A stretch of DNA of 64,000 bases from Vulcanimicrobiota bacterium (GTDB taxonomy: Bacteria; Vulcanimicrobiota; Vulcanimicrobiia; Vulcanimicrobiales; Vulcanimicrobiaceae): contig DAIDGX010000005.1 in assembly GCA_027452165.1 (NCBI GenBank), positions 28,660 to 92,659 of the forward strand. Reading direction: 5' to 3'. The position numbers and the translations under genes are program-made. A model generated the notes under the pieces. The model ran no database searches and had not been told where the DNA came from. It saw nothing but the letters and a program-made list of their open reading frames with translations. Positions within the stretch are counted from its first letter, which is position 1, and every line of letters starts with the position of its first letter. Shown piece by piece: positions 17,327 to 24,900 of this stretch.

Positions 17327-17755
17327 TTAGGGCAGGGCCTGAAACATCGCGCGGAACTTCGGATCGTCGGTCGGCTCTTCGGTCAAAAACGCGACCACTA
17401 TCTCGAAGGCAACCGGAATGGCGGTGGCCCGGAGGCTGAGCGCGAGCACGTTCGCGTCGTTCCACCGCCGGGCTCCCGCCGCCGTCTCCGCATCGCCGCA
17501 AAGCGCGGCGCGCACGCCTGGTACCTTATTCGCCGCGATGCTCGCACCGGTGCCCGTCCAGCAGCAGACGATGCCCCGTGCACACGAACCGTTGGCCACC
17601 GCGAGCGCCGCCGCACGCGAGCCCGCAGCCCAGTCGTCGTCACGCTCGTCGCGTAACGCGCCGAAGGGCACGACCTCGTGTCCGTCGTCGCGCAAACGCT
17701 GCACGAGCGCAAGCGGCAGCGCTGCGGCTTCGTCACTGGCAAGCGCGATCTTCAT
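17327..17755 (-). CDS. RpiB/LacA/LacB-family sugar-phosphate isomerase-like protein
   Basis: 142 residues, the usual size of RpiB. The N-terminus MKIALASDEAAALPLALVQ resembles the substrate-binding DHAG loop but reads DEAA. The active-site loop reads CWTGTGASIAANKVPGVRAA where most members have CGTG; the cysteine and the ANKvpG-RAA block are kept. RRWNDANVLAL replaces the usual REHNDANVL. The family isomerises ribose-5-phosphate/ribulose-5-phosphate or related sugars. The altered phosphate and ring-opening residues suggest a different substrate. It lies 12 bases from the stop of the next minus-strand gene. Confidence 0.82.
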   Translation of the reverse strand: MKIALASDEAAALPLALVQRLRDDGHEVVPFGALRDERDDDWAAGSRAAALAVANGSCARGIVCCWTGTGASIAANKVPGVRAALCGDAETAAGARRWNDANVLALSLRATAIPVAFEIVVAFLTEEPTDDPKFRAMFQALP

Positions 17756-17767
17756 GCGCGAGCGATT

Positions 17768-18166
17768 CTAGAGGATCGTGATCTCGTCCGCTTCGATCGA
17801 GCCGTCGGGCTGCACGCGTCCGCGTACATCGACCTGTTGCCCGGGCGCAAGCGTCGCGCCGCGCGGGTTGATGATGGTGCCTTGGTGTAAATGGATCTGC
17901 TTGTACGTTTGCAACGGCATCTCGATTTGCAGATCGAAACGGCGAAAGAACGTCACCGTTCCGCGGACGTGATTTGGGTTGACACCGAAGGGCGCGATAA
18001 CGTCGCCCGTCACCTTTTGGATCAGCGATTCGAGCGCCCCGCCGATCCCGGGCGGTACGCTCGGCAACGCGAGCGGCGCCGCCGTCGGCGAGGGGGAGGG
18101 CGAGGGTGCCGGATCGGCGGCAAGCAACAGGACGGCCGCGGCGAGGGTGGTAAGACGCGCGTTCAT
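17768..18166 (-). CDS. Small secreted protein with DUF5666-like domain
   Basis: 132 residues. A signal peptide (residues 1-17) is followed by a Pro/Ser linker (ADPAPSPSPSPTAAPLALPS). The C-terminal 75 residues form an OB-like beta domain: VRGTVTFFRRFDLQIEMP, then ATLAPGQQVDVRGRVQPDGS, ending ADEITIL. This pattern is typical of DUF5666-type domains found on secreted proteins; no activity is known. The divergent Nudix gene starts 18 bases away, so their promoters overlap or lie in each other's leader. Confidence 0.65.
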   Translation of the reverse strand: MNARLTTLAAAVLLLAADPAPSPSPSPTAAPLALPSVPPGIGGALESLIQKVTGDVIAPFGVNPNHVRGTVTFFRRFDLQIEMPLQTYKQIHLHQGTIINPRGATLAPGQQVDVRGRVQPDGSIEADEITIL

Positions 18167-18184
18167 ACTGTAGGAGAACGCAGC

Positions 18185-18868
18185 GTGTACCACCCAGAGT
18201 TCCCACGAATCCGCCTCGCCTCCACCGTCATGCTCGTGCGCGACGCGCACCCCGGCACGATCGAGGTCTTCATGCTGCGCCGCAGCGCCCGCAGCGCCTT
18301 TGCGCCCGACGCATTCGTCTTTCCCGGCGGCACCGTGGATCCACGCGATTACACCGCTCCCGCGGTGTGGAACGGCGAACGCATCGCGCGCGAGTTCCGC
18401 GCGGTCGTGCCCGCCCTCTTGCCTTCGAGCGAGCCGGCGGTCGGCGCGTTCGACGCCTCGGCCTTGGTGCACGCGGCCGTGCGCGAGTTGCGCGAGGAGG
18501 CAAGCGTCGGACTCGATCCCACCGAGATGCTGCTCTACTCGCATTGGATTACGCCGCCGACCGAGCTGCGCCGCTACAACACGCACTTCTTTATCGCCCG
18601 CGCGCCGGACGCGCAACCCGGCATGGCCGATACGATCGAGACGCACGACGAGCGTTGGATCGAACCCGCGCGCGCGCTCGCCGAACACGCGGCCGGTCGC
18701 ATGCACCTGGTCTATCCGACGATCAAGCATCTCGAACGCCTGGCCGCCCACGCGAGCGTCGATGACGCGCTTGCGTTTGCTCGACGCAAGCCGGTGCTCA
18801 CCATCATGCCCGATCGCGCACCGTCGGAGGGCTTCGTGATGCCGGTCGAACTCGAGGAACGCTGGTGA
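18185..18868 (+). CDS. Nudix hydrolase
   Basis: 227 residues from GTG 18185, with AGGAGA eight bases upstream. The Nudix fold is shown by ASTVMLVRDAHPGTIEVFML and FAPDAFVFPGGTVDPRDY. A shortened Nudix box follows (HAAVRELREEASVGL), separated from the PGG by a long insertion as in the NUDT7/NUDT19 CoA-diphosphatase-like group. It probably cleaves a CoA- or nucleotide-linked diphosphate. The stop overlaps the next start as GTGA, so the two hydrolases are translationally coupled. Confidence 0.85.
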   Translation: MYHPEFPRIRLASTVMLVRDAHPGTIEVFMLRRSARSAFAPDAFVFPGGTVDPRDYTAPAVWNGERIAREFRAVVPALLPSSEPAVGAFDASALVHAAVRELREEASVGLDPTEMLLYSHWITPPTELRRYNTHFFIARAPDAQPGMADTIETHDERWIEPARALAEHAAGRMHLVYPTIKHLERLAAHASVDDALAFARRKPVLTIMPDRAPSEGFVMPVELEERW

Positions 18869-19782
18869 GCCGTATCGCGCTCGTACGCGCGCCGAATCCG
18901 TCGGCGATGACGCTCTCGGGAACCAACTCCTACGTGATCGACGCGGGCGGCGGCGAAGCCGTGGTGATCGACCCCGGTCCGGCGATCGATCGTCACCTCG
19001 ACGCGCTCGTCGCGAACGCCGCGCAACGCGGGTTACGCATCACGACCGTACTCCTGACGCACGGGCATCCCGATCACGCTCCCGGCGCCGCGCCACTACG
19101 CGCGCGTACCGGCGCCCGCGTGCTCGCGCATCCGTTTTCCGACGTACCGCGCAATGACGACGTGCAACTCGAAGCGGATCTATGCATCGGTGACATTGCG
19201 CTTCGCATCATCGATGCGCCGGGGCACACCTTCGAGCACATCGCCATCTACGATCCGGGCGAACGCGCACTCTTCACGGGCGATGTCATTCTTGGCGAGG
19301 GTACGGTAGTGATTGCGCCGCCGGGCGGCGCCATGCGCCCCTATCAAGCAACGCTCCGACGCTTTCGCGATGAGTTCAGCGACGCGCAGCGCATCTATGG
19401 CGGGCACGGCCCCATCGTCGAAGACGCGCAAGCGAAGATCGCCGAGTACATCGCGCATCGTGAAGCGCGGCAGCATGAATTGCTGCGGGCGCTCGCGCTT
19501 GGACCGAAGACGATTCCGGAACTCGTACTCGCCATCTACGGCGAAACGCGCCCGATCCTGTGGCCTGCCATGGCTCGCCAGATGCTCGCCTACCTTATCG
19601 CCCTCACGCACGAAGGTGTGGTGGAAGCGCGTGGGCTTCCGCGCGCGATGACCGACGAAGAGACCGCGATCTTAAACCCCGCCTGGGAATCGATCGTAGG
19701 CGCCGAGCACGCCCCACTGGTCGAAGCCGAACTCGGCGCGATGCTCAAACTCGACACCCTTTACGAGTACCGCCTCGATTGA
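18865..19782 (+). CDS. MBL-fold metallo-hydrolase (LACTB2-like)
   Basis: 305 residues, GTG start. The metallo-beta-lactamase zinc site is present: LLTHGHPDHAPGA (HxHxDH), APGHTFEHIAIYD and LFTGDVILGEGT. A C-terminal winged-helix part at about 200-270 resembles that of LACTB2-type RNases and thioesterase-like hydrolases. The partner Nudix gene suggests hydrolysis of nucleotide or CoA metabolites, but RNA is also possible. The stop codon TGA lies exactly where an IS3 transposase remnant begins: its last two bases are the first two of the remnant, so the C-terminus may have been set by the insertion. Confidence 0.88.
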   Translation: MSRIALVRAPNPSAMTLSGTNSYVIDAGGGEAVVIDPGPAIDRHLDALVANAAQRGLRITTVLLTHGHPDHAPGAAPLRARTGARVLAHPFSDVPRNDDVQLEADLCIGDIALRIIDAPGHTFEHIAIYDPGERALFTGDVILGEGTVVIAPPGGAMRPYQATLRRFRDEFSDAQRIYGGHGPIVEDAQAKIAEYIAHREARQHELLRALALGPKTIPELVLAIYGETRPILWPAMARQMLAYLIALTHEGVVEARGLPRAMTDEETAILNPAWESIVGAEHAPLVEAELGAMLKLDTLYEYRLD

Positions 19783-20005
19783 ATCGTTTAACGCCCGCGT
19801 CCGCGATGAGCTCCTCAACGTGCAGTACTTTCGAAGGCTCCCGGAGATCCGAACTGCGGCCGATACCTGGCTCGTAGATCACAACGAGGTTCGCCCGCAT
19901 TCGTCGCTAAAGTACCTCACGCCCGCGGAGTTTGCCGCGGCGCAACATCAGCTCACCCCACAATTGCTGATGGACAAGATTCCGGGGCTCAGACCCTTCC
20001 CGTAG
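19781..20005 (+). pseudogene. IS3-family transposase, C-terminal remnant A
   Basis: An open frame without a start reads ESFNARVRDELLNVQYFRRL, then NEVRPHSSLKYLTPAEFAAA. This is the end of the DDE integrase core of IS3-family OrfB, including the catalytic-Glu region (ESFN...RDE). Everything upstream of this point is missing; the first codon overlaps the stop of the MBL gene. It ends at TAG 20003. It is a decayed insertion sequence, not a gene. Confidence 0.85.
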
Positions 20006-20020
20006 TCGCCATTCCGTGGC

Positions 20021-20338
20021 TCAAGGTCCAGTAAACCCGGCGTGCGGCGCGATAAGGGCTCCGAGCAGCGTCTGGCCAGCGCAGAGCACGATAAAGAGCC
20101 AAATAGGTCGATAGGACGGCATTCGCCAGCGTGAGATCGCCCCAACCGCCGCCACGAACGCCAGTTCAGCCAAAAAAATCGGTGGTCCCGCTAATATAAG
20201 GCCGCTAAGCGCCCATACGGGTATCATTGAAAAGCAGGATGGTTCTAGCGAGCCACACCACGATCTGTACGCAAGCCCGATAACAAGAAATTCAGTCCAA
20301 ATGAGCGCAATTATCAGAGCCTGGAGGAACTTTCGCAT
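20021..20338 (-). CDS. Small membrane protein, candidate orphan immunity protein
   Basis: 105 residues with three to four hydrophobic helices (FLQALIIALIWTEFLVIGLA; ALSGLILAGPPIFLAELAFV; PIWLFIVLCAGQTLLGALIA). I recognise no family. Base composition is lower in GC than the flanking core genes. It starts 15 bases after a truncated reading frame (20354-20623) and lies among insertion-sequence remnants, downstream on the same strand as the RHS operon. Small membrane proteins in this position are often immunity proteins of displaced toxin cassettes; that role is only an inference from location. Confidence 0.55.
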   Translation of the reverse strand: MRKFLQALIIALIWTEFLVIGLAYRSWCGSLEPSCFSMIPVWALSGLILAGPPIFLAELAFVAAVGAISRWRMPSYRPIWLFIVLCAGQTLLGALIAPHAGFTGP

Positions 20339-20353
20339 CGTATTCAGTCTTCC

Positions 20354-20623
20354 TTAACGCGGTTTCGGCGCCGCAAGCGGTTTTGGCCCTGTTGCGGGAA
20401 CAGGTTCATTCAAACCGGGAACCCATAATGTGCCAAAGGCGCCAGAAATACTTGCGCCGCCCCCGTTTGCTGCCCCAGCCGCAGCGCTATTGCTATTTTG
20501 CGAAATTCCCAGATATGGCACCGCATTTTTATTGATGCCATTCGCTGCCTTTAAAATGCCCGCTTCGCTCACGCCGCCGTTTTTTATCGTGCAGATTCCA
20601 GCACACACAGCTTCGGCGCGCAC
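20354..20623 (-). pseudogene. Chimeric fragment: IstA end fused to the tail of an unknown Gly/Ala-rich protein
   Basis: 89 codons from a GTG. The first few codons (VRAEA) continue the IS21 IstA remnant, where the family has EAFVRAE after LLVP. The rest (SEAGILKAANGINKNAV, then an Ala/Gly-rich stretch and the ending GPKPLAAPKPR) is unrelated to transposases. The simplest reading is that an IS21 element, later eroded, joined the 3' end of a host gene. A likely source is the C-terminal tip of a secreted protein, given the membrane protein immediately downstream. It is probably not a functional gene as it stands. Confidence 0.5.
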
Positions 20624-20939
20624 GAACGCTTCTCATGGCACCAGGAGTTTTCGACGCTTAGCGACGAAATTCCGTAGCGCACTTTCGCTGATCGAAAGCG
20701 ATGCATCGTTACGATCGCGCAGTACGTCCCCGATCCGCTTGGCGGTAATCTTCGGCGTCGATCCAAGCAGAGCGACGATTACCTCGCACCTTGCGCGCGT
20801 AGTGCGGCGCCGTTGGAGCGGCGTTCTCCTTGGCGTACTTTCGCACCGTGTTGGGCGAGAGCCGCAGTTCGCGCGCTACCCGTTTGATAAGCTCGCCGTC
20901 GCCTGCGACGCGTCGCCGAATGACCTCCCATTGATCCAT
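20609..20939 (-). pseudogene. IS21-family IstA remnant, frameshifted and interrupted
   Basis: From ATG 20939, after AAGGAG, the reading MDQWEVIRRRVAGDGELIKR and LRLSPNTVRKYAKEN gives the IstA helix-turn-helix. Near 20800 the frame shifts by one: the next frame continues PKITAKRIGDVLRDRND and SESALRNFVAKRRKLLVP. An in-frame TGA then replaces one codon before EAFVRAE. The DDE catalytic domain and IstB are absent. Both lesions and the deletion show long decay. Confidence 0.85.
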
Positions 20940-21095
20940 AGAAACCACTCCTTTGGGCACCCTCTCGATGGCGTTTGGTTCCGTGCAAACCGTCATTCGA
21001 GAGGGGGGGCCTCGTTTAGTTGGAAGGGTTCAAATTTCGGGAGCACAGGGGTTCAAAAGCTCGCGACCGTTACAAAGCGCACGAGTGCGTGTCGA

Positions 21096-21245
21096 ACCGT
21101 CCTGCTCAACGCCTGGGAGGCGCATCCCGAACGCTTCGTACACGGCGCGCCGGAGCCGCCGGCGATCCAATCCGTCGTCTACATCAACCGGCCGGAGGCA
21201 GCCGCGTAGGTTTTTCAATTTCCCGTGGCCTCAAACCCATTGACA
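21096..21245 (+). pseudogene. IS3-family transposase, C-terminal remnant B, with probable terminal repeat
   Basis: The frame TVLLNAWEAHPERFVHGAPE and SVVYINRPEAAA (stop near 21209) matches the C-terminal tail of a different IS3-family transposase, in which AAHPERFV..PP.PP is typical. After the stop, the bases up to TTGACA at about 21245 read on the minus strand TGTCAATGGGTTTGAGGCCA, which looks like a terminal inverted repeat beginning TG. The rest of the element is gone; 20940-21095 holds nothing else I can identify. Confidence 0.7.
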
Positions 21246-21259
21246 CATTCCGGTTCGGA

Positions 21260-21967
21260 CTATCCGCATAGACGAAAAAACGCTCGAAACAAGTTGCTCG
21301 CCGGCTTACAAAACGGCGCGGCCATGTTATAGCGAATTTTCACTCCCGCAACACGATCTCTCTGCGAGATTATCCACATCACTTGGTTCTTCTTCGTACT
21401 GATCGCAAGGGTTCTTGGCCCAAGCCAATGGACTTTAGGAACCTCCACCCAAGACCCCCAATCTGGGATGTAGTTAAGCGCGAGGTCGTGGATGCTCGGC
21501 GGACTCTTTGTGTTATGTTGCACAAATACAAAATTATCCTGGCTTCCGTCGTACGTTCCGGTACATCCAATAACGCGAACGGTAGCGACGTATCGACCTC
21601 CCGGGCTTGGAATCTTCCATTGATTCACGCTGCACGGAGGAACCCCGGCGGCCGGCGGACTGAGCGGATCCTGAACAAGGCCTTGAATATCCCAAAAAAG
21701 ATTTGGAGAAACGACCAAAACGACGGCCAACGCTGCGATACTGCATGCGACGGAGACAAGCTTCAACAGTATGCTTCGCTTTGATGTGCTTTTGCGCTTC
21801 CAAAGGCGAGCCGCAATGAAGTATAGCACGACGCCTATAAAAATTGCGCCATCCGGAGTAAACGCGGGCCATACCACGGCAAGCCCCAAATCAATTGCAA
21901 TCCATCCTAACGGGAAAATCGCAATTGCCATCATGCGACGCCGCACGATATTTTTTTCAAGCTTCAT
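21260..21967 (-). CDS. Membrane protein encoded directly after the RHS gene, possible immunity or accessory protein
   Basis: 235 residues from ATG 21967, preceded by TAGGGG seven bases upstream; an in-frame ATG at 21973 is also possible. Three hydrophobic helices lie in the first 100 residues (MAIAIFPLGWIAIDLGLAVV; AIFIGVVLYFIAARLW; KLVSVACSIAALAVVLVV). A periplasmic domain of about 130 residues follows, with SPGGRYVATVRVIGCTGTYD, which resembles DUF5412-like beta domains by eye. The start is 9 bases after the RHS stop codon, so the genes are coupled. GC is visibly lower than in the core genome. The location of an RHS immunity gene fits, but an accessory role in export or anchoring is also possible. 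Confidence 0.65.
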   Translation of the reverse strand: MKLEKNIVRRRMMAIAIFPLGWIAIDLGLAVVWPAFTPDGAIFIGVVLYFIAARLWKRKSTSKRSILLKLVSVACSIAALAVVLVVSPNLFWDIQGLVQDPLSPPAAGVPPCSVNQWKIPSPGGRYVATVRVIGCTGTYDGSQDNFVFVQHNTKSPPSIHDLALNYIPDWGSWVEVPKVHWLGPRTLAISTKKNQVMWIISQRDRVAGVKIRYNMAAPFCKPASNLFRAFFRLCG

Positions 21968-21976
21968 AAACATCCC

Positions 21977-24900
21977 CTAAAACATTGAGGACGGGCAATG
22001 ATGCAATGCCCATTGCATCCCCTTCGCGACGTTTTCGGCATCGACTTTGTAAAGTTTCGTATGTGCGCCACCCCTAAAGAGGTTTTTCGTCCCATCCTCA
22101 TATTTCAGGTAAGAGTACACGAACGTATCGAGCTCCGATTGCGGGTATTTCGCTGTTGCCCCGAGCACGCCGATGCCAAAATTAGACTCAGTTCTGTATG
22201 CGCGGCCCTTTAGCTGATAATTCAGCGCGCCGTGGTGGGATTCCAACATATAAAGCGTGATGAGACCAAGGGCGGTGTTGCTTCCGATTATTCTTATAAG
22301 TACACCGTCGCGCGCGTTGGTTGACAACGACGACCCGGGAAGCATGGGGAACCATGTTGGGTCGGGGCCGCAGAAGTTTCGGCGCCTTTGAGTCCGTGGG
22401 TGGACATGCAGCGTTGCGATGGTACGGAGACTTTGACCTGGCCCGGAAACTTCGAAGTTGATCAGCAGGGCCGGATCCAGGTAATCCGCCCAAGGATCCC
22501 ACGGATACTGAGCCGGCTCTCGGTAGATGGTCGAAGGCGTCTGCGTTGGCTGGCAGTCATTCTTCCCAGCGGCAGAATCAAATTGCATCGATTCGCCTGG
22601 CGGGCACTGTCCGCTCGCTACGTCAAACGGCGTCAAGTTCCGCGTTCCTGTAGCGAGTGTTCCCAGCCCGCCTACTTGTGTGCCCGAACTCGAAATGACG
22701 GCCGTCGAGTATGGGCTAAAGCCGCCCACCGTTTGCGGGGTCATCCACTGACCTGTTGTGGGATTGACCGGCCGCGTACCCTCGAAGGTATATGGCCCGA
22801 GCACGAAGCCGCCGGAGCCGTCAGCGTAAATGCCGTAACCACCTGGCGCCACCGCACCGCCAACGTTAGGGTCCGAGCCCACGTTCGGGTAGTAGCTTGC
22901 CGTTGGGCCGGCGATCTCGTTCACCGAGGAACCCGCTGCATTGTGCTGGCTAGAAAGCGCGCCCGTTGGGCCGTAGTCGTTTACGCCTAATCCACAACTC
23001 CAGTCCTCACCTGTCGCGCATAGGGTTCCAAACGTAGCGAGGTTCTCGATGTTCTCTTGCAGCAGTTTTCCATTTCCATCGCTTGTAAATAAAAGCTTGT
23101 CCCCAAGCCAGTGCATGGACATCGTAGTTCCGGGCAGTCCGCCGACCATCCCAAAGTTCTGGTCGGTGTACACGCGCGGTTGCCCTGAGGCTCCATACGC
23201 GTAGCTGAACATGCCGCCGATTCCTAGCATTTGATTGGCGGCGTCATAACTGACGGGGTTGCTGCTAAGGCTTGGCGGGCTACCGTAATTGCCACCGGGC
23301 TCGCAGTCGGCGTACCGGCCGTCTGCGTCGTAGCCGCAAATCCCGTTTTCGCCCGTCACGGTCAGCGCATTACTGATCAGTGATGCTCCCGTTTTGGGGT
23401 CGACGTCCCCTCCAAGCGAGGTTCCATATTCGTAGCTTATCGCGGCCGTCGTCGTTCCCGAGGCGTCAGTGCCCGACTCTTTGGCCAACTCTCCGCGGAC
23501 ATTATAGCTAAACGCAACGCTCGTAACATCCGTCGCCGTCGGCGAATAGCCTTGCATTCCCACGTTTGCACTGCTCATCGCACCTTCGGCGTCGTGCGTC
23601 ATGTTTGAGTATATCAGCCCGGAAGGCATCGTTAACGAGTTCATTTCACCGAATGCGTTGTACGTAACAGTCTCTGGCTCTAAGGTTCGCGCCGAAACCG
23701 ATGCATTTGCCGCGATCGTACGACCGGAGAAAGGATCCGTTTCGGAGATTGGCCTACCGGCTGAGCTGTAAGCCCAGGTAAAGGCTCCCGTAAAGAAATT
23801 CCCGGTGAGCGACTCCCGCAACCCGTCGGAACGATAGGTGTAATCCATCGTTTGCGTATTTGGGAACGCAACCGCCGAAATACTCATCGAGCTGCGCAGG
23901 CCATTCGGGTAATACGTCATCGCCACCGACTCGGGCGACGTGCCTCCGGGGACCAGACCTTCTTGATACGCCGTCACGTCGCCAGTCGCGTTGTACGCAT
24001 ACATATCTGTTCCATCGACAGACGACGCGATTGCGGTCACTCGACCATCCGGATCGTATTCATACGACTCACTCGGCGTACCATCGCTATAGCTCACCGA
24101 TGCGAGTTCACCATCTGCGGTATAGGTTGGAGTCGTCGTCACTCCCATCGGGTCGGTACCCGCCGTCAGGAAGCCGTTCTCGCCACCTTGATCGTAGGTC
24201 TCATGCCACGTTTGTAATGCACCAAATGGTTGATACGCATATTTTTCGATCGTTCGATTGAGCGTGTCATAGGCGGCACCGGCGACGTCGATCCACGTGC
24301 ATGGGCTACCTCCAATCTCGCATCGCTGGGTCTTAAAAAGGTTGCCGTGCGCCAAAAAGCCCGCTGCCGTGCCTATTTGAAGTCCGTAGCCATCTTGCGT
24401 CAAGTCGTACAAAAAGCGCTTACGGCTCGGTACGCCGTTGTCGACCGTCCTATCTGACGGCTGCTCGCTTTCAACCAGACGGTCGTCGCCGTCGTACCAG
24501 AAGGCGCTCGTTCCGCCCGTGCACGATGCAGTTGTAGTGCACCCATAATGAGTAATCTCGCTGATCGTATTTCCGTCCGCATCGTACGCAAACGTTGTCG
24601 CGTCCTGGTCAGGAGCGTATCCTGGATTACACTGACCCGCGGTGCCACCTCCGACGAGCGCTCGCTCCGACGGGCTTTCTGTCGCACTCATGCTGCCATC
24701 TGGATTATACCAGGCGCAGATTGTCGGGTTCCCCGGGTCCGAGTCACTAGCCGCTACGCGCCTATTCATTGCGTCATACGAAAACGCAGCTGTACCTTCT
24801 CCGTTGCTATAGCTAACAATATTGCCGGTTGCCGAATAGGTTATCGACTCGCTCGATGTCACCGTTTGGCTCGTCCCGTTAGCGGTAGACTCATTGATAG

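Noticed and set aside
20709..20996. Reading the 95-codon minus frame as an intact small DNA-binding protein
   Set aside because: The helix-turn-helix continues in another frame as IstA (PKITAKRIG...LLVP), so it is a frameshifted transposase.
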